Positions 45,541 through 53,318 of a DNA stretch of 64,000 bases are shown here, one piece after another. The translations under genes and the position numbers were made by a program. Below the pieces are notes generated by a model. It was not told the DNA's origin. It searched no databases and saw only the letters and a list, made by a program, of their open reading frames with translations. The number at the start of each line of letters is the position of its first letter. The stretch's first letter is position 1. Origin of the DNA: Bacteroidales bacterium (GTDB taxonomy: Bacteria > Bacteroidota > Bacteroidia > Bacteroidales > UBA932); NCBI GenBank assembly GCA_021371955.1, contig JAJFVD010000015.1:1-64000 (forward strand), given 5' to 3'.

Positions 45541-46041
45541 TTACCAGTTTGCTACGGTTGCATTAAAAATAGACTCTGTCATTTTTTCAATTATAGAATC
45601 AATCAGACCTGCCTCAACCTGATCCAGAGTTGAAGTAGACGGATAATCTTCATATTCGGCAAAGGAGCGTTCAAAATCCTCTTTGGGATATTTTTTGTTT
45701 GTAAACCTTATCTTGACTGTTACAGTCAGCCGGTTTATCGAAGCTACTTCATTTGCTGTTACGGCAAGGGACGTTGTTTCGTACGAAGTAATCTCGCCTT
45801 CGACAATAAGGTCTCCGTCGTTGGGCTCAACCGAAAGCTTTGTGAGTTTTCTGTATTTGTCTTTGATGGCCTCCGTAAGCTGATTGCTTAGTGCCGGATT
45901 TATCCTCATGGCCTTGTTATCTATCTTTGCAACCATTACAGATTTCACGTCTTCCTTTATTGAGGTGCCGGAAAACGTGTATGAAACCTTGCAGGAGTTA
46001 AGAACAAGAGCTGCAAACAGTAAAAGTATTATATTTCTCAT
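45541..46041 (-). CDS. lptE: LptE family LPS-assembly lipoprotein
   Basis: A 166-residue outer-membrane lipoprotein, acylated at Cys17 (LVLNSC). The beta-alpha-beta layout with YTFSGTSI, the VMVAKIDN strand, LSNQLTEAIKDKYRKLTKL and VEGEITSYETTSLAV fits the Bacteroidetes LptE group. LptE plugs the LptD barrel that inserts lipopolysaccharide. LptD is not in the window. Its start overlaps the regulator gene stop by 4 bp. Confidence 0.85.
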   Translation of the reverse strand: MRNIILLLFAALVLNSCKVSYTFSGTSIKEDVKSVMVAKIDNKAMRINPALSNQLTEAIKDKYRKLTKLSVEPNDGDLIVEGEITSYETTSLAVTANEVASINRLTVTVKIRFTNKKYPKEDFERSFAEYEDYPSTSTLDQVEAGLIDSIIEKMTESIFNATVANW

Positions 46042-47240
46042 AAATCCAAATTGAGATCCTTGATTTTCCGGTAGAGAGTACGTTCGGAGATTCCAAGCTC
46101 CGCGGCAGCAAGCTTCCGCTTTCCTCCGTGTTTCTCTAGGGCCTTTTTTATTAATTCTGCACTCACATCCTGTATTGACAGGGAGATATCCTGGTCTTCC
46201 GTTTCTGTTCCCTCTACTGCCGAATCCTCCTCATAATCCACAACAGCTGCGCTATCAGAAATATTCCTGTTTATCTCACGGCCGGGTGCAAAACGAGGTG
46301 TTGCAACCGGGGCTGTTTCTCCTGTGTCCTTCTTTGCTAGACCGGATTTAAGCTCTTCCACTTCGTGTCTGAGCTGATAAAGAATTTTAAAGATTATATC
46401 TCTGTCCGTAAGATAGTCCGTACCATGACCCTCTGTCTTTACAGGAAGGTATTCCGGACCGTCCGCAGGCAGATACTTTTTAATAACCTCTGCACTAATT
46501 TCTCTGTTGTGTTCAATAACGGAAATTTGCTCTGCAAGACTCTTAAGCTGGCGGATATTGCCCGGCCACCTGTATGCTTCAAGTAATATCCTGGCCTGTT
46601 CGTTTAGCTTTATTGAAGGCATCTTGTACCTCTCGGCAAAGTCGGAGGCAAATTTTCTGAAAAGCGTATGTATGTCTTCTCTTCTCTCCCTTAGCGAAGG
46701 TATTGTAATTGGAACGGTATTAAGCCTGTAGTATAAGTCTTCCCGGAATTTCCCGAGTTCTATTGCTTTCAGAAGGTTTTTATTTGTTGCGGCAACTACC
46801 CTCACATCTGTCTTTTCCACTTTTGACGAGCCCACCTTAATGAACTCGCCGGTTTGAATAACCCTAAGCAACCTCACCTGAGTAGACAAAGGAAGTTCCG
46901 CAACTTCGTCAAGGAAGAGCGTACCTTCATTTGCAACCTCAAAATAGCCTTTTCTTGTTTCAACCGCACCGGTAAATGCACCTTTTTCGTGCCCGAACAG
47001 TTCGGAATCTATCGTTCCTTCCGGGATTGCGCCACAGTTTACTGCAATATATTTTTTGTGTTTTCTTGGACTGTTGGTGTGGATTATCTGAGGAATAACC
47101 TCTTTTCCCACACCGCTCTCCCCGGTTATAAGAACAGAAAGATCCGTTCCGGCAACCTGAACGGCGATCTCAAGGGCCCTGTCAAGAGACGGGTTAACCC
47201 CTATGATATCGAACCTCTGTTTTAATATTCTCAAATCCAT
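46038..47240 (-). CDS. Sigma-54-dependent transcriptional activator without a sensor domain
   Basis: A 400-residue bacterial enhancer-binding protein. It starts almost at once with the AAA+ domain: Walker A GESGVGKE (40-47), the sigma-54 contact loop GAFTGA (87-92), and Walker B LFLDEVAEL. The C terminus is a Fis-type helix-turn-helix (KRKLAAAELGISERTLYRKIKDL). No receiver, PAS or GAF domain precedes the ATPase. Control must come through another protein or expression level. ATG 47240 was chosen; the frame extends upstream only through a TTG at 47258. Confidence 0.9.
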   Translation of the reverse strand: MDLRILKQRFDIIGVNPSLDRALEIAVQVAGTDLSVLITGESGVGKEVIPQIIHTNSPRKHKKYIAVNCGAIPEGTIDSELFGHEKGAFTGAVETRKGYFEVANEGTLFLDEVAELPLSTQVRLLRVIQTGEFIKVGSSKVEKTDVRVVAATNKNLLKAIELGKFREDLYYRLNTVPITIPSLRERREDIHTLFRKFASDFAERYKMPSIKLNEQARILLEAYRWPGNIRQLKSLAEQISVIEHNREISAEVIKKYLPADGPEYLPVKTEGHGTDYLTDRDIIFKILYQLRHEVEELKSGLAKKDTGETAPVATPRFAPGREINRNISDSAAVVDYEEDSAVEGTETEDQDISLSIQDVSAELIKKALEKHGGKRKLAAAELGISERTLYRKIKDLNLDL

Positions 47241-47245
47241 AAGTG

Positions 47246-47274
47246 CAAAAATAGACAAAATATAATTATCTTTG
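47246..47274. promoter_or_regulatory. Divergent -7 boxes of the sigma-54 activator and 47314 genes
   Basis: Minus strand TATTTTTG (47246-47253) ends 5 bp from the activator ATG, predicting a leaderless mRNA. Plus strand TATCTTTG (47267-47274) serves the lipoprotein gene at 47314. Confidence 0.5.
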
Positions 47275-47313
47275 TTGATTCCGAAATGAATTTAATAACA
47301 AAACAGATCAATA

Positions 47314-48966
47314 ATGAAAAAGAACTTTTTTAAACTTTTTTCTCTTGCTGTATTGGGTTTTGCAATGGTTTCCTGCAGTAACCCGTCTAAAATGGCAAAA
47401 GAAGCTATGCTCATCGGCGTAGATGGCAACCCAAAAGTACTGGAGGTTGTAGCTGACGAAATTACAGCATCTTACTCAATTACTTTCCCCGAGGGTTATT
47501 TTCATCCAAAGGCAATCCTGGAAGTTGTTCCCGTACTGGTATATGAAGGTGGAGAACAAGCTGCCCCTACATTTAAACTTCAGGGAGAAAAGGTTACTGA
47601 CAACTTTACCGTTATCCCTGCAATGGGCGGCAAAGCCAGCAACACAATTAAATTTGCCTATGTTCCCGGAATGGAAAAATCGCGTCTTGAGCTTAGAATT
47701 TCTGTATGGAATAAGCTTAAAAAGATTGACTTCCCTGCACCATTTAAGGTAGCCGACGGAGCTAACATTACATACAAGCTCGTACATCAGACAGGCCTTA
47801 CCGCTCTTGCAACCGATAATTACAAGAAGGTTCTTACAGAAAAGAAAGAGACACAAATTCTTTATAAGATAAACAGCTCGGATGTTCGTACAAAAGAGCT
47901 CAGCAAACAAGAGATTAAAGATTTCGAAAAATTCCTTGCCGACATCAAAAAAGACGAGAAGAGAGAAATCACAAATACTCAAATTGTAGCTTATGCATCT
48001 CCGGATGGTCCCGAAACTCTCAACAACAAGCTTTCGGATAAAAGAAGTGAAAGTGCTAAAAAAGCATTTGACAAAATGACTAAAAACAATCCTGTTGACG
48101 GAACCGTAGATGTTAAAACAGTAGCCGAAGACTGGGAAGGTTTCCAGGAGCTGGTTGCCGGATCTTCAATTCAGGACAAGGAGCTTATTCTCCGTGTACT
48201 TTCTATGTATAGTGACCCTATCGTTCGTGAAAGGGAAATCAAAAATATGTCTAAGGTATTTAAAACCCTTTCGGACAAAATCCTTCCTGAACTTCGCAGA
48301 GCCAGGTTCATTGCCAATATCGATTACACAAACTTCAACGATCAGGAACTTGTTGAGCTTACAAAATCAAATATCGAGATAATGGATATTGAGTCTCTTC
48401 TTTATGCCGCAACTCTTGTAAACGATTTCGATTCAAAAGTTAAGATTTACACAAAAGCAGGCGAGAAATTCAATTGCGACCGTGCCTACAATAATCTTAC
48501 TGCAACATATCTTGAAAACGGCAAGCTTGCCGAAGCAAAGGCTTCTATTGCAAAGGTTACCAACAAAACAAGCAAATTCTATTATAACAATGCCGGTGTA
48601 ATTGCTCTTCGCGAGAAGAACTACAAACTGGCAGGCGATATGTTTGCAAAATCGGATCTGCAAGTTGCCAGGCAAAACTCTGCTATTCTTGACATCCTTA
48701 ACGGACGTTATAATGACGCAGTTGCAAAACTTGCCGGAACAGGCGACTCAAACGAAGGTCTTGCATACATCCTTACAAACAAGTTAGACAAAGCGCTTCC
48801 GCTTATAACTCACGACTGCCCTCACGGAGCATATATGAGAGCAATCATTGCCGCCCGCCAGGGTAACATGAGCGAAGTTGCAAAACAACTTAAGAGAGTT
48901 TACGATAGCGAAGCTCTTAAAACCCGTTCTGAGAAGGATATCGAATTTGCAAAATTCAGAGAATAA
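47314..48966 (+). CDS. Lipoprotein with OmpA-like and tetratricopeptide regions
   Basis: A 550-residue lipoprotein (acylated Cys21 in FAMVSC). The N-terminal part (about 30-170) is beta-rich. The middle has an OmpA-like pattern (IVAYASPDGPETLNNKLSDKRSESAKKAF) that could bind peptidoglycan, and about 370-550 is helical with TPR-like repeats (RAYNNLTATYLENGKLAEAKASI). Proteins of this layout are frequent in Bacteroidetes. A cell-envelope scaffold role is likely; nothing more precise is supported. It ends with a strong terminator. Confidence 0.85.
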   Translation: MKKNFFKLFSLAVLGFAMVSCSNPSKMAKEAMLIGVDGNPKVLEVVADEITASYSITFPEGYFHPKAILEVVPVLVYEGGEQAAPTFKLQGEKVTDNFTVIPAMGGKASNTIKFAYVPGMEKSRLELRISVWNKLKKIDFPAPFKVADGANITYKLVHQTGLTALATDNYKKVLTEKKETQILYKINSSDVRTKELSKQEIKDFEKFLADIKKDEKREITNTQIVAYASPDGPETLNNKLSDKRSESAKKAFDKMTKNNPVDGTVDVKTVAEDWEGFQELVAGSSIQDKELILRVLSMYSDPIVREREIKNMSKVFKTLSDKILPELRRARFIANIDYTNFNDQELVELTKSNIEIMDIESLLYAATLVNDFDSKVKIYTKAGEKFNCDRAYNNLTATYLENGKLAEAKASIAKVTNKTSKFYYNNAGVIALREKNYKLAGDMFAKSDLQVARQNSAILDILNGRYNDAVAKLAGTGDSNEGLAYILTNKLDKALPLITHDCPHGAYMRAIIAARQGNMSEVAKQLKRVYDSEALKTRSEKDIEFAKFRE

Positions 48967-48985
48967 CATCTGAACCTATAATCTT

Positions 48986-49024
48986 AAGAGGCCGGCTAAA
49001 ATGATTTTAGCCGGCCTCTTTTTT
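48986..49024 (+). terminator. Terminator of the 47314 gene
   Basis: A 17-bp inverted repeat (AAGAGGCCGGCTAAAAT and its complement, with nearly no unpaired loop) is followed by TTTTTT-type tail, 19 bp after the stop codon. Confidence 0.88.
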
Positions 49025-49077
49025 CGTCCCGTTGGAGAGCTTGTTTCCCTGGAGGTCTAACACATATGATATCAAGC

Positions 49078-49124
49078 AGTTACTCAGAACAAAGAGACAT
49101 AATGTCTCTTTGTTCTGAGTAACT
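49078..49124 (+). repeat. 7-nt-loop hairpin H2
   Basis: Perfect 20-bp stem, left arm AGTTACTCAGAACAAAGAGA, loop CATAATG. Second member of the H family, with compensatory differences from H1 at several pairs. Confidence 0.9.
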
Positions 49125-49235
49125 ATTAGATTATTTGTGACTTAAGTTAGTAAATTCCGCCGCTCCGTCCTGAAACAGGATGACTAAAATCGTAGCCCGC
49201 ATTGGCAAATTATCTCTTCCCAGTGGAGACAAGTT

Positions 49236-49273
49236 AGGTGCTCCTGCGTCGCAGGTCTACGCCTTCGGCGGGA
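49236..49273 (+). repeat. REP-like module B2
   Basis: 38 bp identical to 15178-15215, with the same two short palindromes and GTAG on the minus strand. A degenerate C-like part (TTCCGCATG and GGCGGATC) follows to about 49320. From there to 49461 the DNA is AT-rich and no site was recognised. Confidence 0.85.
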
Positions 49274-49461
49274 ATTCCTGCTAGTTCCGCATGTTGTATG
49301 TCCTAAGGCGGATCAAAACATTCTCTTATAATCTAGATTGATTGCCCGTAAATAGATTGTATTCTTTCTGCGTTTTGTATGCAAATTACTGAATTTAAGT
49401 TAATGGTTTTGAAATCAGAATTATATGTGATAACTTTACTTACTCCAAAAAATAAAATGCT

Positions 49462-49824
49462 ATGATTGCTTTTCTTATAATTCTTATATACTTTGCCATT
49501 GAATATTTGGCAATTCGTAATATAAAAATGGAGAATAACTCCGATTTCCCAAAACATATTGCTACGTCTTTATTTTTTATAACATGGCCATGGTGGCTCT
49601 TTTTTGTAAGTGCTACTTATAGCGGTAACAGAAGGAGAATCTTTTATTCGTCTCTTATTGGTATAATCCACAGTTTATCGCAAACAATAGTACTTATCCT
49701 TTGCTGGAATTCGGAAGTTTTTCCGCTTGGAGAAGTGCTTGCAATCCCTGGGGCGATAGCACTTCTACTCTCTGTCTTATATTTCTTCTGGAATAAGAGA
49801 GAGATTCGGAGGTCAAATATTTAA
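49462..49824 (+). CDS. Small hydrophobic membrane protein, unknown
   Basis: A 120-residue protein with four predicted membrane spans (about 2-18, 32-48, 60-80, 88-110), a basic loop (SGNRRRIFY) and a basic end (NKREIRRSNI). It has no recognised family or motif. It is alone between two repeat clusters (H2-B2 on the left, H3-C2-H4-A3 on the right) and is AT-rich. Codon structure and the regular pattern of spans argue that it is real. It could be a passenger of a mobile or repeat-driven segment. Confidence 0.6.
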   Translation: MIAFLIILIYFAIEYLAIRNIKMENNSDFPKHIATSLFFITWPWWLFFVSATYSGNRRRIFYSSLIGIIHSLSQTIVLILCWNSEVFPLGEVLAIPGAIALLLSVLYFFWNKREIRRSNI

Positions 49825-49835
49825 ATGTTCTATCC

Positions 49836-49896
49836 ATAAACATATTGCTAAGAACAAAAAGAAATACAATCTTTTTGTTCTTAGCAATATGTTTAT
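49836..49896 (+). repeat. 7-nt-loop hairpin H3
   Basis: The longest stem of the family, 27 bp without mismatch, inner 16 bp GCTAAGAACAAAAAGA, loop AATACAA. It starts 12 bp after the stop of the small membrane protein gene. No T-tract follows. Confidence 0.9.
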
Positions 49897-49939
49897 TACG
49901 AATTTGTTAATCGAATAATTTTAGCCGAAAGGTTTGCTG

Positions 49940-49985
49940 GCCGCATGGTTCATAAATCGCGGCGCAGCCGCACCATATCTTTTTA
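49940..49985 (+). repeat. REP-like module C2
   Basis: Matches 15225-15270 at most positions. The short stem GCGGC/GCCGC is kept while its loop changes from AAA to GCA. The preceding GGTTTGC is also shared, but the B part is missing. Confidence 0.75.
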
Positions 49986-50008
49986 ATTATAACATTGTGA
50001 GGTATCTG

Positions 50009-50045
50009 CTAAGAACGCGCAGACATTATGTCTGCGCGTTCTTAG
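50009..50045 (+). repeat. 7-nt-loop hairpin H4
   Basis: Stem of 15 bp plus an outer G-U, inner arm GCTAAGAACGCGCAGA, loop CATTATG. Three successive A-T pairs of the other copies are replaced by paired GCG/CGC. Confidence 0.9.
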
Positions 50046-50065
50046 TACAAAATTGATTTAATGGC

Positions 50066-50238
50066 GATTACGGGCTGTCGGTTGCGAGTTGAACTTTTTT
50101 ATGCATCGTCTTTCGTTGTCTGCTAATCGATGAGGGCGATTCGGCCGGAACGAAGCGCAGCTGAGCGAGGACGCACAAGCCCTCAGTGATTAGCAGACAA
50201 TGTATAAACGGTATAGATAAAACGCAACTCGCCGCCGG
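50066..50238 (-). repeat. Type A element, inverted copy A3
   Basis: Reverse-orientation relative of 14858-15026. Core ends GGCGATTCGGCCGGAACG and AGGACGCACAAGCCC are kept, with a variable 15-nt middle. Inner arms TTGTCTGCTAATC (50116-50128) and GATTAGCAGACAA (50188-50200) pair perfectly, as do outer arms GCGAGTTG and CAACTCGC, although their sequences differ from those at A2. Confidence 0.8.
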
Positions 50239-50243
50239 AAAGC

Positions 50244-53060
50244 TTATTTCACCAGAATCGGTTTCCCAAACCCAATCTTTTCCAGTTGCTTCATTTGTGT
50301 TGCAGCGTCTCCAACCACTACATAATACATTTTGTCGGGAACGATGTATTTGTTTGTGATTGCCTTGTGCTCTTCAATGGTAATGTTCTTTATAATTTCT
50401 CCCTCTTTCTTTATATAATCTTCCGGAAAGCCGTATTTGCTCATCGTAAACAACATACCGGCCAGTGAGCCGTTTGTCTCGAAGCGCAAAGCATTGGAAC
50501 GGAGCATACAGTTTTTAATAAACTGAAGGTCTTCCTGAGATACGCCGTTCCGGTATTTTTCCATCTCCTCCTTAAAAATCTTTAGGGTTTCAAAGGTAGC
50601 ATCGGAACGAACGCTTGTTGCAGCAATAAACGGTGCGATAATTTTCTGTTCCATAAAGTAGCTTGAAGCACCGTAAGTAAATCCTTTTTCTTCACGGAGA
50701 ATCTGATTAAAGATACTTGTAAACGCACCGCCAAGCCTGTAGTTTACAAAATCTGCCTTAACATAATCGGGATTATCTCTTGAAAGAGCAAGGTTGCCTA
50801 TGTATATAACGGATTGGCGCGAACCCGGGATATCTACAAAATAAATTGCCGACTTCTCCGGACCTGCAGGCACAGGGTAGCTGTTGAAAGCCACCTCTTT
50901 TGCCTTCCATTCTTTTTCAAGAGGCTCAAGAGCTTTAAGAACCTGCTCTTTTGACACATTGCCGACAACCTGAATTTTTGTAACAGATGGCGAGAAGTTC
51001 TTTTCATAAAATGCCTTAAGGTCGTCCAGTTTAATCTTATCCAGCGATTCTTTGGTTCCTAAAGTATTAAATCCAAAAATATTATCTGTTCCGTACAGTA
51101 ATTTAAAGAATAAATCATTGGCAACGCTCCTTGGCTGCGCCTGTGACTGAATTATCCTGTTTTTTGTCCGGGATTGAGCCATTGCGAACTCAGTTGAGTC
51201 CCATCTTGGTTCCAGAAGCATCTCTTTCATGAGAGAGAGAGTTTTTTCAAAATTTCTGGACAGAGTACCTGCATACATCGATATCTCTTCCCTGTCTGCA
51301 TACATTCTGATATTTGAACCAAGAAGCTCGATTTGCTCTTCCAGTTCCTCCGGAGTCCTGTTTTTTGTTCCCTGAGGAAGTACACTTGCAACCATTCCGG
51401 TAACTCCCGGCAACAGAATATTATCCTGCGAAATCCCGCCATTGATTACAAAGCTGATATCCACAAGAGGCAGTTCCTTATTCTGAATTCCATAAACTTC
51501 TATGCCATTTGCAAGTTTTGCTTTCCAGATTTCAGGAACATTCACATCCGGATCTTTTCCAATAGCCGGCTCAACAGTCCTGTCCATAGAAGATGCGGTC
51601 TTTGTTATTTTCTCATCTCCGGCCTTAGCTATCTCTACCTGACTGGCTTCTGATATATTCTCTTCTTTCACACCTGCTGGAACAGAGTTTTCTGCAATCA
51701 TCTCAGGCTTGCCCTTGGGAACAAAGCTTGTGACAACATGAGGTTTTCCTTTAATGTACTTTTCATATACCGCTTTAACATCGTTAAGTGTTACCGCTTT
51801 AATGTTTTCAATGTCCTTTTCAATATATCCCGGGTCGTTGAGGAAAGTATTATAGAATGCCAGCTGAAGCGACTTGCTCAAAACACTTGTAATTCCCTCG
51901 TAGAAATTCTTTTCGCTGGAAGCCTTAACTCTCTCTATGTCATTTTCTGTGATTCCCTCTTTCTCGAAACGCAGGAAAGCTTCGGAAACGGCATCTTCAA
52001 TTTCTTTGAGAGACTTGCCTTCGTTGGCTCTTATTGAAATTGCAAATTCGCCTGTCAGTTCGCCAGGATTGTTATAGGCCGACGTTCTTGATGTAAGTTG
52101 TTTCTCTTTTACCAACACTTTATACAGAGGCGCTTTCTTTCCATCGGCAAGAATTTTTGCAAGGAAATCAAGTGCGTATGCATCCTTGGTATAAGCTGCA
52201 GTAGCGGGCCATACCATATTTATTTCCGGCACATTGGCGAAATTGTCTTCGTGAAACAATTTTACTGTTTTGTCCAGAGAAGCCGGCATTGCAGTACGTT
52301 TTGCCACTTCCCCGTGAGACTTAATCTCACCGAAATATTTATTAATCAAAACTTTTACAGAATCGGGATTAAAATCGCCTGCAAGAACAAGAGTTGCATT
52401 ATTTGGCCCATAGAAATTATCATAATAACTCTTTACGTCGTTTAAGGTGGCACCTTTAAGGTCTTCCATTTCTCCTATTACCTCCCAGCTGTACGGGTGA
52501 CCTGCAGGATAAAGATTCTTGTTTATTACATAGTCTGTAAAGCCATACGGAGAGTTGTCTTCTCCCTGTCTTTTTTCATTCTGAACTACATTCTGCTGAA
52601 TTGCAAGCGAGCGCTGGGTAACAGAGTTTATGAAAAATCCCATACGATCGGATTCGAGCCATAATACTTTTTCAAGAGCATTCTTTGGGAAAGATTCAAA
52701 GTAAGTTGTAACATCCCTTGATGTAAATCCGTTATTTGACCCTCCCACGCCCTCAATAATCTTGTCAAAAGTTCCTGTTGGTACATTTTCCGAACCTCCG
52801 AAAAGCAAATGTTCGAAAAGATGGGCAAAACCGGTTTTCCCGGGAACCTCTCTGCTGGAACCAACATGATACATGATGGTGTATGATATCACCGGATCGG
52901 AATGGTCGGTGTGCAGTATCACCTGCAAGCCATTTGGCATAACATACTTCTCGTAATTTACGGTCAGCTTGTTACTGTCAGAAGTATTTTTACAGGCCGT
53001 TACGGCCAGAACTACTGCCACAATGAGCAGTATGTTACTGAAAAAACGAAACTTGTTCAT
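50244..53060 (-). CDS. M16 family zinc metalloprotease lipoprotein
   Basis: A 938-residue two-domain insulinase-type protease. Lipobox at Cys23 (AVTACKN), so it is probably held in the envelope. The zinc motif is His80-Glu83-His84 in GFAHLFEHLLFGG, with distal glutamate in NVVQNEKRQG near 157. A Lys/Glu-rich linker around 455-510 joins the catalytic half to an inactive second half. It is a second M16 enzyme beside the 26.6 kb one, with different anchoring. It stands alone, next to the A3 repeat at its 3' end. Confidence 0.93.
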   Translation of the reverse strand: MNKFRFFSNILLIVAVVLAVTACKNTSDSNKLTVNYEKYVMPNGLQVILHTDHSDPVISYTIMYHVGSSREVPGKTGFAHLFEHLLFGGSENVPTGTFDKIIEGVGGSNNGFTSRDVTTYFESFPKNALEKVLWLESDRMGFFINSVTQRSLAIQQNVVQNEKRQGEDNSPYGFTDYVINKNLYPAGHPYSWEVIGEMEDLKGATLNDVKSYYDNFYGPNNATLVLAGDFNPDSVKVLINKYFGEIKSHGEVAKRTAMPASLDKTVKLFHEDNFANVPEINMVWPATAAYTKDAYALDFLAKILADGKKAPLYKVLVKEKQLTSRTSAYNNPGELTGEFAISIRANEGKSLKEIEDAVSEAFLRFEKEGITENDIERVKASSEKNFYEGITSVLSKSLQLAFYNTFLNDPGYIEKDIENIKAVTLNDVKAVYEKYIKGKPHVVTSFVPKGKPEMIAENSVPAGVKEENISEASQVEIAKAGDEKITKTASSMDRTVEPAIGKDPDVNVPEIWKAKLANGIEVYGIQNKELPLVDISFVINGGISQDNILLPGVTGMVASVLPQGTKNRTPEELEEQIELLGSNIRMYADREEISMYAGTLSRNFEKTLSLMKEMLLEPRWDSTEFAMAQSRTKNRIIQSQAQPRSVANDLFFKLLYGTDNIFGFNTLGTKESLDKIKLDDLKAFYEKNFSPSVTKIQVVGNVSKEQVLKALEPLEKEWKAKEVAFNSYPVPAGPEKSAIYFVDIPGSRQSVIYIGNLALSRDNPDYVKADFVNYRLGGAFTSIFNQILREEKGFTYGASSYFMEQKIIAPFIAATSVRSDATFETLKIFKEEMEKYRNGVSQEDLQFIKNCMLRSNALRFETNGSLAGMLFTMSKYGFPEDYIKKEGEIIKNITIEEHKAITNKYIVPDKMYYVVVGDAATQMKQLEKIGFGKPILVK

Positions 53061-53163
53061 CGTTTAAATTTTAAGATAATAAATTGTATTGGGGTAAATA
53101 ATAATTAAAAGTAACTTTTTTTATTGAAAAAGCATACTTTATATAGCTGATAACTAACGATAT

Positions 53164-53202
53164 GCTAAAAACAAAGAGATATAATATCTCTTTGTTTTTG
53201 GT
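53164..53202 (+). repeat. 7-nt-loop hairpin H5
   Basis: A 16-bp stem with two G-U pairs, left arm GCTAAAAACAAAGAGA, loop TATAATA. It is followed by TGGCAATGTGTA, which resembles the right flank of A2. It lies between divergently transcribed genes. Confidence 0.85.
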
Positions 53203-53261
53203 AACTCTTTGGCAATGTGTAATTTATACCAAACCGACCCTGCTGGAAAAAATTGTAACAA

Positions 53262-53292
53262 GTTGGCTCCTATTCATTAATTCTTATATTTG
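53262..53292 (+). promoter_or_regulatory. Promoter of the MG2/plug protein gene
   Basis: GTTG at 53262-53265, a 19-bp spacer and TATATTTG at 53285-53292 resemble the Bacteroidetes promoter, 26 bp before the ATG at 53319. Confidence 0.55.
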
Positions 53293-53318
53293 TCTTCGCT
53301 AAAAATAATTATGTGTTT

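Noticed and set aside
49078-49896. Integron attC sites around the small membrane-protein gene
   Set aside because: Hairpins are perfect, lack the RYYYAAC/GTTRRRY boxes and extrahelical bases of attC, and no integrase is present.
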